A stretch of DNA of 64,000 bases from an uncultured Pseudomonadales bacterium (GCA_958296025.1 OY282430.1:2728001-2792000), one strand, 5' to 3'; shown: positions 6,900-17,384, counted from the first letter of the stretch. A program made the numbers and translations. Notes: generated by a model not told the origin, from the sequence alone.

Positions 6900-8110
6900 G
6901 CCAGCCGAACTCGGGTCGGCAGGGCGTCGTTAAGAACGCAGCGCACCCCGTCCCGGTCCATTTCGGCCACGCATTGATTGCATATCGTGCAGCCCGATTC
7001 CGTTTTTGACCCTTCCTGATAGTGGCGCACCAACGCCGGATCGTGAATCAGGGCGCGGCCTAGCTGCACGGCTTGATAACCCTCCGCCAAGGCCCGATGC
7101 ACGCTGGCAAGGCTTTGCACGCCGCCAACGCAGATCAACGGCAAGTCCACGGCGGCCATCACCTGCTTCGCCAAGTCCAGGAAATACAGTTCCTTGAACG
7201 GCAGGGACTTCATCGTCGGCGCGGCCATCCGATACACCCACTTGTCGATCTTGCGGCGCTGCACCTTAATGAGTGCATGCACAAAGGTCTGCCCGCGGAA
7301 CAGGTACATCGCATTTCTGGATGAGGAGCCGCCGGACAGCACCAAGGCGTCCGCGTCATTGGCCTCAAGCAGCTTGGCGAAAGCCACGCTGTCTTCGATT
7401 TCCAAGCCGCCGCGGAAGCCGTCCCGCAAATTCATCTTAACGATGATGGGCACGGCGTCCCCCACCCCCTGCCGCACCGCCCGCAACACTTGCAGCGGAA
7501 AGCGGGCGCGGTTCCGCACAGACCCGCCGTACTCGTCCCGGCGCTTGTTGATGGCCGGGCACAGAAACTGACTGAGCAGGTAGCCATGCCCCATATGCAG
7601 CTCCACCGCGTCAAAGCCCGCCTGCACGGCGCGTTCCGCGCTGACGCGGAAATCCTCCGCCAAGCGCGGCAATTCGTTCAGGCGCAACGCCCGATAAAAC
7701 GGCGTACCCACCAACATCCCCAAGCTGTTTAAGCCGTTGCTGGGCCCCCGCGCCCGCTTGCCCAACCACCCGCGCCACTTGGAAAAGCCGCCGCCATGGG
7801 CCAGCTGTATGGAAGCCTTGGCTCCATGCCGGTGAATGGCGTCCGTGACATGGCGCAGGTGGTCCAGAATGTCGTCCTGCAGGCACATTTGATCGTCCAA
7901 GGTGCGCCCGCCGGGCTCCACAGACCCGTAGGAAACGGTGCAAAGTGCAGCCCCCCCTTTGGCGAAGGCTCCATGAAAGGCGGCCAACCCCTCCCGGTCC
8001 GGCTTGCCGCCCGGACAATGGCCCTCAAAGGTGGCCGCCTTGATGAAGCGGTTGCGCAACGCCAAGCCGCGCAGGGCCCAGGGGGCGAAGGGGTCAATGG
8101 GTCGGGGCAT
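6896..8110 (-). CDS. Old Yellow Enzyme-family NADH:flavin oxidoreductase
   Basis: A 404-aa FMN-binding TIM barrel of the OYE/2,4-dienoyl-CoA reductase type, reading from MPRPIDPF. Recognisable elements are SIQLAHGG, the substrate-binding FDAVELHMGHGYLLSQFLCP, the DEYGGSVRNRARF segment and the phosphate-binding LICVGGVQS and LGRALIHDP. Near the end a cysteine set (CTICNQC, then a fourth Cys after 11 residues) resembles the 4Fe-4S site of the FadH group, although the extra pyridine-nucleotide domain of FadH is absent. It probably reduces an activated C=C bond. The frame is open to 8239, but the upstream residues do not look like the family and the start is uncertain. It is convergent with the Rieske gene and divergent from hemE. 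Confidence 0.8.
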   Translation of the reverse strand: MPRPIDPFAPWALRGLALRNRFIKAATFEGHCPGGKPDREGLAAFHGAFAKGGAALCTVSYGSVEPGGRTLDDQMCLQDDILDHLRHVTDAIHRHGAKASIQLAHGGGFSKWRGWLGKRARGPSNGLNSLGMLVGTPFYRALRLNELPRLAEDFRVSAERAVQAGFDAVELHMGHGYLLSQFLCPAINKRRDEYGGSVRNRARFPLQVLRAVRQGVGDAVPIIVKMNLRDGFRGGLEIEDSVAFAKLLEANDADALVLSGGSSSRNAMYLFRGQTFVHALIKVQRRKIDKWVYRMAAPTMKSLPFKELYFLDLAKQVMAAVDLPLICVGGVQSLASVHRALAEGYQAVQLGRALIHDPALVRHYQEGSKTESGCTICNQCVAEMDRDGVRCVLNDALPTRVRLA

Positions 8111-8280
8111 GGAGATGTTGCACTTGGTGGTGGATGGAATCGGCGAAGTCCTTCGAACCATAAAATCGTCCTGGCCAAGAAGTACAGCTCCATGACCATC
8201 GAGACAGAATGTTAGCGCATCCGAAGAAATCTGGGACATTGGATGGGGAATTGCAATGCGTCTGCTAAGGTGCCGATCTA

Positions 8281-9342
8281 TTGGTGCGGGAGGCGTTCGT
8301 GCGGAAAGTGCGGCCTACGGATAAACCGTTTCTCAAGGCTTGCCGGGGGGAGCCGTGCGGCTTCACGCCCATCTGGCTGAACCGGCAGGCGGGCCGCTAC
8401 ATGCCGGAGTACCACCGCACCAAGGGCAACCTGACCAGCCTGCAATTCTTCAAGCACCCGGAACGCGCCGCCGAAGCCGCCTTGGAAGCGCAGCGCATTC
8501 TCGGGGTTGACGCCGCCATTCTGTTCGCCGACCTGCTGCCCATCCTGGAGCCGATGGGATTGACGCTGGACTACCCGGTTGGGGTCGGCCCGGTGTTCGC
8601 TAACCCAGTGCGCCATGAGCGGGACGTGGCGGCCCTGACCACCTCGCCGGCGGTGGAGGCGACGCCCTACATCGCCGAGACGGTCCGCAACATCCTTGCC
8701 GGCCTGCCGGCCGACATTGCGCTGATCGGCTTCGCCGGCGCTCCTTTCACATTGGCCTCCTACGCGGTGGAGGGCAAGGGCTCCCGCAACTACCTATTCG
8801 TCAAGAAGATGATGCACCAGGCACCAGCGCTGTGGGAGCGCCTGTTGACCAAGCTGGTAGAACAGCTCTTCAGCTATCTCGACTTGCAGGTCAAGTCCGG
8901 CGTGGAGGCCGTTCAGCTGTTCGACACCTGGGTGGGCTGCCTGTCCCTTTCCGACTTCCGCCGCCACGTCCTGCCCCACACCAGGAACCTGCTGCAGCGC
9001 CTTCGCGCCGCGCATCCGACCACCCCCATCATCTACTTCGGCACCGGCAACGCGCACTTATTGCCGGACATCGCCGCCCTCAAACCGGAGGTCATCGCCT
9101 TGGATTGGCGCCTGCCCCTAGGCCCGACTTGGCGGGACTTGGGTTGCCAAGCCGCACAGGGCAACCTGGATCCGACGCTGCTCTGCACCGACCGCCGAAC
9201 CATCGCCCGGGAAGCCCAAGCCGTTTTGGACTCCGCCACCGGCCGCCCCGGCCACATCTTCAACCTTGGCCACGGCATCACGCCGGAAACGCCGGTGGAA
9301 AACGTGAAGTTCTTGGTTGACTACGTGCATGAACACGGCTGA
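8281..9342 (+). CDS. hemE: Uroporphyrinogen decarboxylase
   Basis: A 353-aa enzyme of heme biosynthesis that removes four carboxyls from uroporphyrinogen III to give coproporphyrinogen III, with no cofactor, in the cytoplasm. The signature WLNRQAGRYMPEY (residues 32-44) carries the substrate-binding arginines. ILFADLLPILEPMG holds the essential Asp, and FAGAPFTLASY and the closing FNLGHGITPETP are diagnostic. The length is normal. The start is TTG 8281, or GTG 8284 one codon later; no ATG fits. The glycerol-type ABC ATPase begins 31 bp downstream on the same strand, an unusual neighbour for hemE. Confidence 0.95.
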   Translation: MVREAFVRKVRPTDKPFLKACRGEPCGFTPIWLNRQAGRYMPEYHRTKGNLTSLQFFKHPERAAEAALEAQRILGVDAAILFADLLPILEPMGLTLDYPVGVGPVFANPVRHERDVAALTTSPAVEATPYIAETVRNILAGLPADIALIGFAGAPFTLASYAVEGKGSRNYLFVKKMMHQAPALWERLLTKLVEQLFSYLDLQVKSGVEAVQLFDTWVGCLSLSDFRRHVLPHTRNLLQRLRAAHPTTPIIYFGTGNAHLLPDIAALKPEVIALDWRLPLGPTWRDLGCQAAQGNLDPTLLCTDRRTIAREAQAVLDSATGRPGHIFNLGHGITPETPVENVKFLVDYVHEHG

Positions 9343-9373
9343 TGGCGGGCGGTTCAATTGACCAGCGACGTTC

Positions 9374-10420
9374 GTGGCTTCAGTTAGCGTCTCTGGGCTA
9401 ACCCATAGGTACGGCACCGAAGTCAAGGTGCTGGACCGCATCGACCTCGATGTTGCGGATGGGGAGGCGCATGCGGTTTTGGGCGGTTCGGGCGCCGGCA
9501 AGACCACGTTGCTCAATTTGCTTTCCGGCTTGCTGCGCCCCAATTCGGGGACCATCGCGTTTGACGGCCGGGACCTGAAGGATGTGGACGCCGCAGAGCG
9601 CAACGTGGCGCAGGTGTTTCAGTTTCCGGTGCTCTATCCGGGGCTGGACGTGGCCGGCAACCTCGGCTTTCCTTTGGCTAACCGAAGGTGGGGCCGGGTG
9701 GCGGTTCGTCAAAGGGTCGGCGAGGTGGCGGAGTTGTTAGGCTTAACGCCGCTGTTGGACAAAAAAACCCGCGCCCTGTCGTTGTTCGAGAAGCAGATGA
9801 CGGCCATTGGCCGGGCCTTGGTGCGGCCCGACGTGGCGCTGGTGCTGCTCGACGAGCCGCTGACCGCCGTGGAGCCGGCGGCGAAATGGCGCTTGCGCCA
9901 AGCGCTGCAAAGGGTGCGGCGGGAGTTGCGGCTGACGATGATCTACGTCACCCACGATCAAACCGAAGCCCTGACCTTCGCCGAGCGCATCACCATGCTG
10001 CACCAAGGCAAGGTGCTGCAAACAGGGACGCCGGAGGATCTGTACGAACGCCCGGCCCATGAAGCGGTGGCGCGGTTCATCGGTTCGCCGGGCATGAACT
10101 TGGTTCCGGCGCGGGTGAGGAACGGCGAGCTCTGCATCGGCGGCCAAAGCCTATGTCCCTGCGCACTGGCGGATGGGGACTGCGTTGCCGGTTTTCGCCC
10201 GGAATGGGCAAGCATTGGAGATACGGGCATTCCGGTCAGCGTGCGCAGCGTTCGGCCGCTAAGCACTCTTGGTGGGATGCAAGTGGCTTTGGTGACCGCC
10301 GAAGTCGGCGGCGCAACCATTCACGTGCGCCAACCCATGCACGCCGCCGACAACGGCCAAGCCCGGGTGCGCATTGTCCCGGAGCGGCTTGTGCTTTACC
10401 GCCACGGCCGGCGCTTGTGA
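9374..10420 (+). CDS. ABC transporter ATP-binding protein, glycerol-uptake (GlpT-like) type
   Basis: A 348-aa MalK/UgpC-class ATPase that would power the permeases encoded next. Walker A is GGSGAGKTT (residues 36-44), Walker B is LVLLDEPL, and the H-loop is YVTHDQTEA. The ABC signature is degenerate (LSLFEKQ instead of LSGGQ), as is usual in the glycerol ABC ATPases. DEPLTAVEPAAKWRLRQAL and FIGSPGMN also point to that subfamily. The C-terminal TOBE-like domain is present. The start is GTG 9374. The reference glycerol operon (glpSTPQV of Rhizobium) has two different ATPases; only one is visible here, and a 207-bp gap separates it from the first permease. Confidence 0.85.
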   Translation: MASVSVSGLTHRYGTEVKVLDRIDLDVADGEAHAVLGGSGAGKTTLLNLLSGLLRPNSGTIAFDGRDLKDVDAAERNVAQVFQFPVLYPGLDVAGNLGFPLANRRWGRVAVRQRVGEVAELLGLTPLLDKKTRALSLFEKQMTAIGRALVRPDVALVLLDEPLTAVEPAAKWRLRQALQRVRRELRLTMIYVTHDQTEALTFAERITMLHQGKVLQTGTPEDLYERPAHEAVARFIGSPGMNLVPARVRNGELCIGGQSLCPCALADGDCVAGFRPEWASIGDTGIPVSVRSVRPLSTLGGMQVALVTAEVGGATIHVRQPMHAADNGQARVRIVPERLVLYRHGRRL

Positions 10421-10627
10421 AGACGCACATGAACCTACGGCTACAGCCATTCCCATTAAAACGCCGCCTCAAGGGCCAAGCAGAGGCACAAGGCGCCTCG
10501 GAACGGCCCGGCTGCCCAACGCACCGGCCAAGTTGGTCGCCAAACCATGAAATTCCTGTCTCTTCGACAAATGGCCCGTCCCTGCCGATGCGCTTCCCCA
10601 TGCCGCCGTCAATGCCCCCAATGAAGC

Positions 10628-11480
10628 ATGCAGCCTAGCCGCAACAACAAGGCTTGGCTGGCCGTGGCGCCGGTGGTGCTGGTGGTGGCGTTCAGCGCCA
10701 TCGTCCCGCTGATGACGGTGGTGAACTATTCGGTACAGGACATCTTTGACGTCAACACGCGCATCTTCGTCGGCCTGGATTGGTATCGGGAGACGCTGCG
10801 CGACCCTCGGTTTCTAGAGGCGCTGCTGCGTCAGCTGTCCTTCAGCGCCTTGGTGCTTGTCTTGGAAATTCCCCTCGGCATCTGGATTGCCCGCGCCATT
10901 CCTCGGCAGGGGCGGCAAACCACGGTCTTTCTCATCATTCTGGCCGTGCCGCTGTTGATTCCGTGGAACGTGGTCGGCGTGATCTGGCAGATCTTCGCCC
11001 GACCGGACATCGGCTTGCTCGGCGCGGCAGTGTCCGCCCTCGGCGTCTCCTACAACTACACCAGCTCCCCGGTGGACGCTTGGGTCACGCTGTTGCTCAT
11101 GGACGTCTGGCATTGGACCTCTCTAGTCGCCCTGCTTTGCTTCGCCGGCTTGGCCTCCATCCCACCAGCCTACTACCAGGCAGCGGCATTGGACGGCGCC
11201 AAGGGCTGGCGTTTGTTCCGTCATGTGGAGTTGCCGCACCTCAGGTCCGTGCTGACCATCGCCGTGCTGCTGCGGGCCATGGACAGCCTGATGATCTACA
11301 CGGAGCCGTTCGTGCTGACCGGCGGCGGCCCCGGCGCAAGCACCACCTTCCTAAGCCAATACCTCACCACCATGGCGGTGGGGCAGTTCGACCTAGGCCC
11401 GGCGGCGGCCTTCTCCGTACTGTACTTCCTGCTGATCCTGCTGCTGTGCTGGATCTTCCACGCCAGCGTGATGCGCCGCG

Positions 11481-11488
<8 letters not shown>
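10628..11488 (+). CDS. glpP: ABC transporter permease, glycerol-type (GlpP-like)
   Basis: A 286-aa inner-membrane permease of the MalF-like class with about six hydrophobic segments (the first is LAVAPVVLVVAFSAIVPLM, residues 11-29). The EAA loop that docks the ATPase reads YYQAAALDGAKGWRLFRHVELP, near residues 180-201. FVLTGGGPGASTTFLSQYL is typical of carbohydrate/polyol permeases. The downstream permease overlaps it by 8 bases, so translation is coupled. It is assigned to the glycerol system mainly because DUF2160 and the distinctive binding protein belong to the same locus. Confidence 0.85.
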
Positions 11489-12283
<795 letters not shown>

Positions 12284-12284
<1 letters not shown>

Positions 12285-12556
12285 TGTCGTGGATGGCTTG
12301 GACTTGGCAGACCGCCGCCTTCTTCAGCGCCATCGGCCTAGCGCTGGCGGCGATGACCTGGGCGGAGGTTCGCTGGCCGACCAAGGTGCGCCAAGGCTTC
12401 CTGCCCATGCCCACCACCCGGGGCGACCGCTTCTTCATCAGCCTGCTGGGCAGCGCCGTCGTCCATGTGGCTTGGCTGGCGGCGACGGACGCCCCGGTCG
12501 GATGGGCCAGTATGCTCTGCGTCGGTTACGCTGGGGCGGTGATGCGCTACGGATAG
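12284..12556 (+). CDS. DUF2160 small membrane protein of the glycerol ABC operon
   Basis: A 90-aa protein with hydrophobic stretches (TAAFFSAIGLALAAMTW near residues 10-26 and a second near 50-85) around a basic loop with WPTKVRQGFLPMPTTRGDRFF. Proteins of this family are regularly encoded between the second permease and the binding protein in glycerol ABC operons; the molecular role is not known. The start overlaps the permease stop. In this genome the expected next gene, the binding protein, is displaced by 7.5 kb because other genes intervene. Confidence 0.8.
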
Positions 12557-12577
12557 CCCCTGCACACATGTGGGCCT

Positions 12578-15500
12578 TTAGGGGGCCGCGCTCAAGTCCA
12601 CGATGGACAGAGACTCGCCCAGTGAGCGACGGGCGATGTCCACGAGGTGCCAATGATGGGTGAAGAACAGCACCTGGGTTCTCTCCGCCAGCCCTCTCAG
12701 CACCTCGAATCCGGCGCCGGCCCGGTCGTCGTCGAAGTTGACGAACAGGTCGTCGGCGACGAAGGGGAGCGCCTCCGCACGGTCCAGGTAGTCCTCGACG
12801 GACGCGATGCGCAGCGCAAGAAAGAGCTGATCCGCGGTTCCCGTGCTCATGCCGGAGACGGGTACGGCCTGCCGGTCCGGCCTCCGTCCGATCAAGCTCG
12901 CCCGATCCTGATCATCGTAATCGACCTCCAAGGTGGTGAACGCTCCGCCGGTCAGCATCTCGAAGAGCCTGCCTGCCCGCTTGAGCAGCGGGGCCTGTTT
13001 TTCTTGCCGGTAACGGTCGATCGCCCATCGCAGAAGCATGGCTGACGTGCGCACCCGGACGTAACGCCCGGCGATCCGGCGCATCTCGGCAAGCGCTTCC
13101 TGTCGCGCCGCTTCGGCCCGCGCTGCGGCATCGGTGCCGCCTGTCGCTTCGAATGCTTCCCTAGCCTGCGATCTGTTTTCGGCGGCGGTGGCCGACCGTC
13201 TGCGCAGATCGTCCAGCTCGCAGGCGTTCGTCTCTTCCTGGGCCGCGAGCCGGTCGATGTCCACGCCGGCGCATTCTTCGACCAGGCGCTCGACGGACAG
13301 GCCATCGCCTTCCTGTTCGAGCAATGCGAGGGTGTCGGCCAATTCCTTCCGGAGGGCGCGGCATGTGTCGGATCGCTCGATGGCCTGCCCGAGCTCGTCC
13401 ATCGTGCCGGCGCCGGCCGCATCCTCGAGATGCTTCACCGACTCGCGTGCCTGCCGGCGGTCCTCCTCCATCCCGGCGATCTGCTTCTCAATGGCGGCCG
13501 CTTCCTCCCGCTTGCGTGCCAGAAGGTCGCGGACGCGCTCCGCTTCGCCCAGGCGGCTCTCGATTTCGAGAACGGCCTCTTCCGCCGACGTGTCCGAGAG
13601 AGCGGCGGCCGTTTCGCGGACGAATTCGGCCACCGCGGACTCGAAGTCGGCAACGTCCCGGTTGATCTTTTCGATCCGCTGATGTCGGAGCTCCTTGATC
13701 CGGACCGCCCTTTCACGCATCTGGTCGATGACGTCGATCTGGGTGGCCACGGCGTCCGGAGGCAGGTCCGCCGCCAGTCCGAGCGCGGACAGGGCGGCCG
13801 ACCACTGGCCTTGCCATTGCGACTGCGCCTCTTGTGTGCGGGTGAGCGCACGGTCGCGCTGCTCGACGCCGGCCTCTGCCTCTTGTAACTCCTCTTGCAG
13901 CCGTGCCTTGGCCTCGGCCTTCTGCCGATGCTCTCGCCGGATACGGTCAGCGCGTTCCAGAACCACGGGCAGGGGGTCGTTTTCGAGAGTGGTGCGATCG
14001 ATGGCCAATGCCGCCAGCTCAGCGAGCAGACCGTCCCGGGCGCGACGCACTTCCTCGATCCGGAGTGCCAGGGCGCTCTCCGCTGCCACCCGCCGTTCAA
14101 TGGCCTCGATCAGGTCGCGGCGCTTGTCCAGCCATTCCAGCATGGCATCGGGCGCATGAGGCTCGAACGGCGCACCGACCCACATGGCACGCCATTCGGA
14201 GCCGAGGCGTCCGCCCTCTTGAGTGAGCGTTTCCTCTTGCGTACGCAGCTCGGCCGAATCGTCTTCGATCCCGGCGATGGTGCGCAACCGCTCCGCCAGA
14301 TGCGCAGCCGCTTCGGCGTTGTCGAAACGGCGATCGGCCAGCGCGTCGGCGGACCGCATCGCCTGCTCGAACGTCTCCGGAAGGCCGGATAGCTCGCCAG
14401 CGCCGTCATGGGCTTTCTCGACCGGAATGGGCGTGTTGTCGACGTACCTGAACTTCACCCGTTCCCAGAGTGTGTCCCGCTCGGCCCGCGCCGCCTGAAG
14501 CGTGTCCAGCGGGACTACGTCCCCATCGCGGATGGCGTTCTCGTAAGCCTTCCGGGCGCGAGCAAGGTCCCGTTCGGCAGCTTCGATCTTCTGGCGGATC
14601 TCGCGAGTCTGCCGCTCGCGGTCCTGGACCAAGTCACGATGACGCTGCACCTCCGTCCGGGCCGGCACACGCATGGCCACGGCGTCCTCTTCGTTCGAGA
14701 CGCTCGGATGCAGTAGCCAGAGCAGACGTTCGACGTGCTTTCGCACGTCCTGGACGCCTTGTGTCGCGGCATCAAGGCGGCCGGTGAGGTCACCGCTCTC
14801 CCGAACCGTTCGGATCACCACGTCCAATGGGGTGGTTTCCGCGGCATCCCCCGAGGCGTCGAGGCGCTCCTGCAACCGGGCACGTTCGGCCCTTGCCTCT
14901 TCCAGAGCCTCGGCGCTCATCGCGACCTCCGAGGACAGCTCACCGCGCCGGCCGAGCAGCGAACGCACCGTACCGACCCGAGGGCGTGCTGGAATGCGAT
15001 CGATCAGCGCACCGACCTCGTCCGTCTGCCAACCCAGCTCAGCCGCCAAGTCGCAGAGCTCCCTTTCCGCGGCGTCGAGCTCCGCCCGGCGTTTCGGCAG
15101 ATCGGCCTTTTCACGTCGCGTCTCGATACGACGCTCATGTAGCTGCCGCACGTCATCCGTGCGCAATACGAGCTCTTCGTCGTATGTCAGCCCTTCCAGT
15201 GCCTTGCGCGTCGCATCGCGCTGACCGGAGAGCGTGTCGATCCGCGCCGACGCCTCGGACTCCCTGCTCCGCGACCGATCGAGAACCTGTCTGGCATCCT
15301 CCGGCAAGACGACGACCTTTCCCAGCGCCTCGATCCGCCCGTCCAGATGGGCCTTGCGCCGCACGTGACGATAGACCCTGCGGATCCGGCCGATCCGCCT
15401 GCCCTGGGCGGAGACCTCTTCGAAGTGCGCTTCGATTTTCGCGCAGGCGTCCTGTGCCACCTCAAAGGCCCGTTTTCGCTCCTGCCACTTGTCCGCGCTC

Positions 15501-16108
15501 AGCGTCTGCTGCCGGAGCGCTTCGCCGGCAGCCTTCAGCTTGTCATCGGCCTGGTAATACTCCCGGTGGCTCGCCCGCCGTTGCGCCCAGAGTGCATCGG
15601 CTTGCTCCGAAAGCCGTGCGAGGTGGTCCCGCAGTCCTGCCGTCCCGGTCCCGGCCGAGAAGATGATCTCGCCTACCTCATCCTTCGCATCCAAGATTTC
15701 CCGGCCGCCTTTTTCGAGCCGAACGCGGTCGAGGCTGAACATCCGTCGGAAGAAGCGCCGATCCGCGCCGGCCAGGAAGGGCCTGAGCACTCCCTCGCCA
15801 CCGGCCACCGGCAAGCCATCGGTGCCGAGGAGGGTGTCCGTTATGCCTTTGCGGCGAACCATTTGCAAGGAAGCCTCCGCGTGTTCGATCCAGGCGCCGA
15901 CCCGCATGTCGGAATAGTCGTGCAGGAAGCCGTAGGGCGAACGCGCCGGGATGCCGAAGAGCAAGTCCTCTATCGCGCAAAGCGCGGTGGACTTGCCCGC
16001 TTCGTTGGGGCCGAAGACGACGTGGACGTCGGCGCCGCCGAGGGGCAGCTCGATCGAACGGTCCGTGAAGTGTCCGTAGCGGAGAAGGTCCAAGCGCCGC
16101 AAACGCAC
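12578..16108 (-). CDS. YhaN-like SMC/Rad50-type AAA ATPase
   Basis: A 1176-aa ATPase of the Rad50/SbcC superfamily, YhaN branch. The N-terminus begins VRLRRLDLLRYGHFTDRSIE and has Walker A GPNEAGKST. About 800 residues of heptad-rich, Glu/Arg-rich coiled coil follow. The C-terminal ATPase half has the ABC-type signature region SGMSTGTADQLFLALR, Walker B PFVADDLFVNFDDDR and a switch histidine in FFTHHWHL. The start is GTG 16108, chosen because GGGAGAAGG lies six bases upstream and it avoids overlap with the preceding stop at 16110; an upstream start at 16126 is possible. With the phosphoesterase gene before it, it should form a DNA-end-processing nuclease complex. It lies antisense to, and inside, the glycerol importer operon. 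Confidence 0.85.
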   Translation of the reverse strand: MRLRRLDLLRYGHFTDRSIELPLGGADVHVVFGPNEAGKSTALCAIEDLLFGIPARSPYGFLHDYSDMRVGAWIEHAEASLQMVRRKGITDTLLGTDGLPVAGGEGVLRPFLAGADRRFFRRMFSLDRVRLEKGGREILDAKDEVGEIIFSAGTGTAGLRDHLARLSEQADALWAQRRASHREYYQADDKLKAAGEALRQQTLSADKWQERKRAFEVAQDACAKIEAHFEEVSAQGRRIGRIRRVYRHVRRKAHLDGRIEALGKVVVLPEDARQVLDRSRSRESEASARIDTLSGQRDATRKALEGLTYDEELVLRTDDVRQLHERRIETRREKADLPKRRAELDAAERELCDLAAELGWQTDEVGALIDRIPARPRVGTVRSLLGRRGELSSEVAMSAEALEEARAERARLQERLDASGDAAETTPLDVVIRTVRESGDLTGRLDAATQGVQDVRKHVERLLWLLHPSVSNEEDAVAMRVPARTEVQRHRDLVQDRERQTREIRQKIEAAERDLARARKAYENAIRDGDVVPLDTLQAARAERDTLWERVKFRYVDNTPIPVEKAHDGAGELSGLPETFEQAMRSADALADRRFDNAEAAAHLAERLRTIAGIEDDSAELRTQEETLTQEGGRLGSEWRAMWVGAPFEPHAPDAMLEWLDKRRDLIEAIERRVAAESALALRIEEVRRARDGLLAELAALAIDRTTLENDPLPVVLERADRIRREHRQKAEAKARLQEELQEAEAGVEQRDRALTRTQEAQSQWQGQWSAALSALGLAADLPPDAVATQIDVIDQMRERAVRIKELRHQRIEKINRDVADFESAVAEFVRETAAALSDTSAEEAVLEIESRLGEAERVRDLLARKREEAAAIEKQIAGMEEDRRQARESVKHLEDAAGAGTMDELGQAIERSDTCRALRKELADTLALLEQEGDGLSVERLVEECAGVDIDRLAAQEETNACELDDLRRRSATAAENRSQAREAFEATGGTDAAARAEAARQEALAEMRRIAGRYVRVRTSAMLLRWAIDRYRQEKQAPLLKRAGRLFEMLTGGAFTTLEVDYDDQDRASLIGRRPDRQAVPVSGMSTGTADQLFLALRIASVEDYLDRAEALPFVADDLFVNFDDDRAGAGFEVLRGLAERTQVLFFTHHWHLVDIARRSLGESLSIVDLSAAP

Positions 16109-16109
16109 G

Positions 16110-17384
16110 TCAGCCTTCTCCCGCAATCAGCCGGGCCGAGAGGTAGGGCGTGACCTCGGTGATCATCCCGGCGTAATCACCGTCGACGGCCGCCTTCAAC
16201 ACCGCGTCCTCGGCCTCCGACCGCAGTGCGTGGGGCAGTCGGCGGATCAACTCGCCAACGTCGTCCTGAAGCGGTTGCAGAAGGCGGGGGTCGCCGCCCG
16301 CTTCCGGCAGCATGCGTAGCAGCTCGCCGACGGCGTCTTCGCGCTCCGCGAGAGCCTCCGGATCGACCTCTGGCTCCGTGGCGACGACGATCTTCTCTAT
16401 CCACGCCACGTCGTCGCCAAGCCCCAGCGCGGTCGAGCGCGTCTCGGCGAGAAGGCGATCGTCCGCGGCCAGGAGCTGCTCGTGGACCTCGGTGCGCCCT
16501 TGCAGAAGGATGCGGCACACCAGCAGCCGGCCGTCGGCCCGAACCGCGACGGCGCTTTCGATGGCGTCCCGGATGCGGTCCTCCGCCTCGGCGACGCTGC
16601 CGATCTGCGCCAGATCCACCGTAACGACCGCCCAGCGGACCACGTCGCAGGGCAAGGTCGTGACGTCGGTGACCTCTCCGTCTTCCACGCTGACCAAGCA
16701 GGCACCCTTGGGGCCGGCCTCCCGCACATGCCGCCCTTGCAGGTTGCCGGAAAACACGACGTGGGGCCGTTCGTTGAGCACCCGGGCCTGATGCACATGG
16801 CCGAGCGCCCAATAGTCGTATCCCTTGTTGACAAGGTCGTCGAGGGTGCAGGGGGCATAGTTCTGGTGGTCGCCCAGGCCGCCGAGTCCGGTGTGCAGAA
16901 CGCCGATGTTGAAAGCGCCGGGAACCGGCGCTGGGTAGCCCGCGGCCAGGTTGTCGGCAACGTCGCGCTGCCGGAAGCTCTGCCCGTGCAGGACCGCGTC
17001 CAGCCTCTCGACCTCGAAGGATTCGGGCCTTGCGGAGCCGAAGACGTTCACGTTGTCCGGGAGGCTGAGGCGGCGGGTGATCCGGCTCGCCGCGTCGTGG
17101 TTGCCGTAGAGCAGATAGACGGGAACCCCCGCTGCCCGGAGACGGCCCATCTGGCTCACGAAAAACAGGCCTGTCTTGTAGTCGCGCCAGTCGCCGTCGT
17201 ACAAATCACCGGCGATGACGAGGAACGCAACCCGTTCTTCAACGGCGTAGCCGACGAGCCGCTCGAATGCGCCACGCGTGGCGGTGCGGATGCGTTCAGC
17301 AGCGCTTCCCTCTTGCCCAGCCAGCCCCTTCAAGGGGCTGTCCAGATGAACGTCAGCGGTATGAAGGAAGCGAAAGGATCCCAA
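16110..17384 (-). CDS. YhaO-like / SbcD-type metallophosphoesterase (DNA repair exonuclease)
   Basis: A 424-aa calcineurin-like phosphoesterase of the Mre11/SbcD/YhaO group. The metal-binding motifs occur in order: HTADVHLD (residues 8-15), AGDLYDGDW (near 60), YGNHD (near 94) and, after about 100 residues, GHVHQ. The C-terminal 150 residues form the capping/ATPase-docking part. It is expected to act as the nuclease subunit with the ATPase encoded immediately downstream. The start is TTG 17384 after GGAAATTGGACAG. In Bacillus the yhaO-yhaN pair is linked to DNA repair and competence; similar pairs also occur in bacterial defence regions, and the setting here suggests the latter. Confidence 0.88.
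   Translation of the reverse strand: MGSFRFLHTADVHLDSPLKGLAGQEGSAAERIRTATRGAFERLVGYAVEERVAFLVIAGDLYDGDWRDYKTGLFFVSQMGRLRAAGVPVYLLYGNHDAASRITRRLSLPDNVNVFGSARPESFEVERLDAVLHGQSFRQRDVADNLAAGYPAPVPGAFNIGVLHTGLGGLGDHQNYAPCTLDDLVNKGYDYWALGHVHQARVLNERPHVVFSGNLQGRHVREAGPKGACLVSVEDGEVTDVTTLPCDVVRWAVVTVDLAQIGSVAEAEDRIRDAIESAVAVRADGRLLVCRILLQGRTEVHEQLLAADDRLLAETRSTALGLGDDVAWIEKIVVATEPEVDPEALAEREDAVGELLRMLPEAGGDPRLLQPLQDDVGELIRRLPHALRSEAEDAVLKAAVDGDYAGMITEVTPYLSARLIAGEG

Noticed and set aside
10429-10627. Relic of a second importer ATPase in the gap before the first permease
   Set aside because: No Walker, signature or C-terminal motif could be read in any frame.
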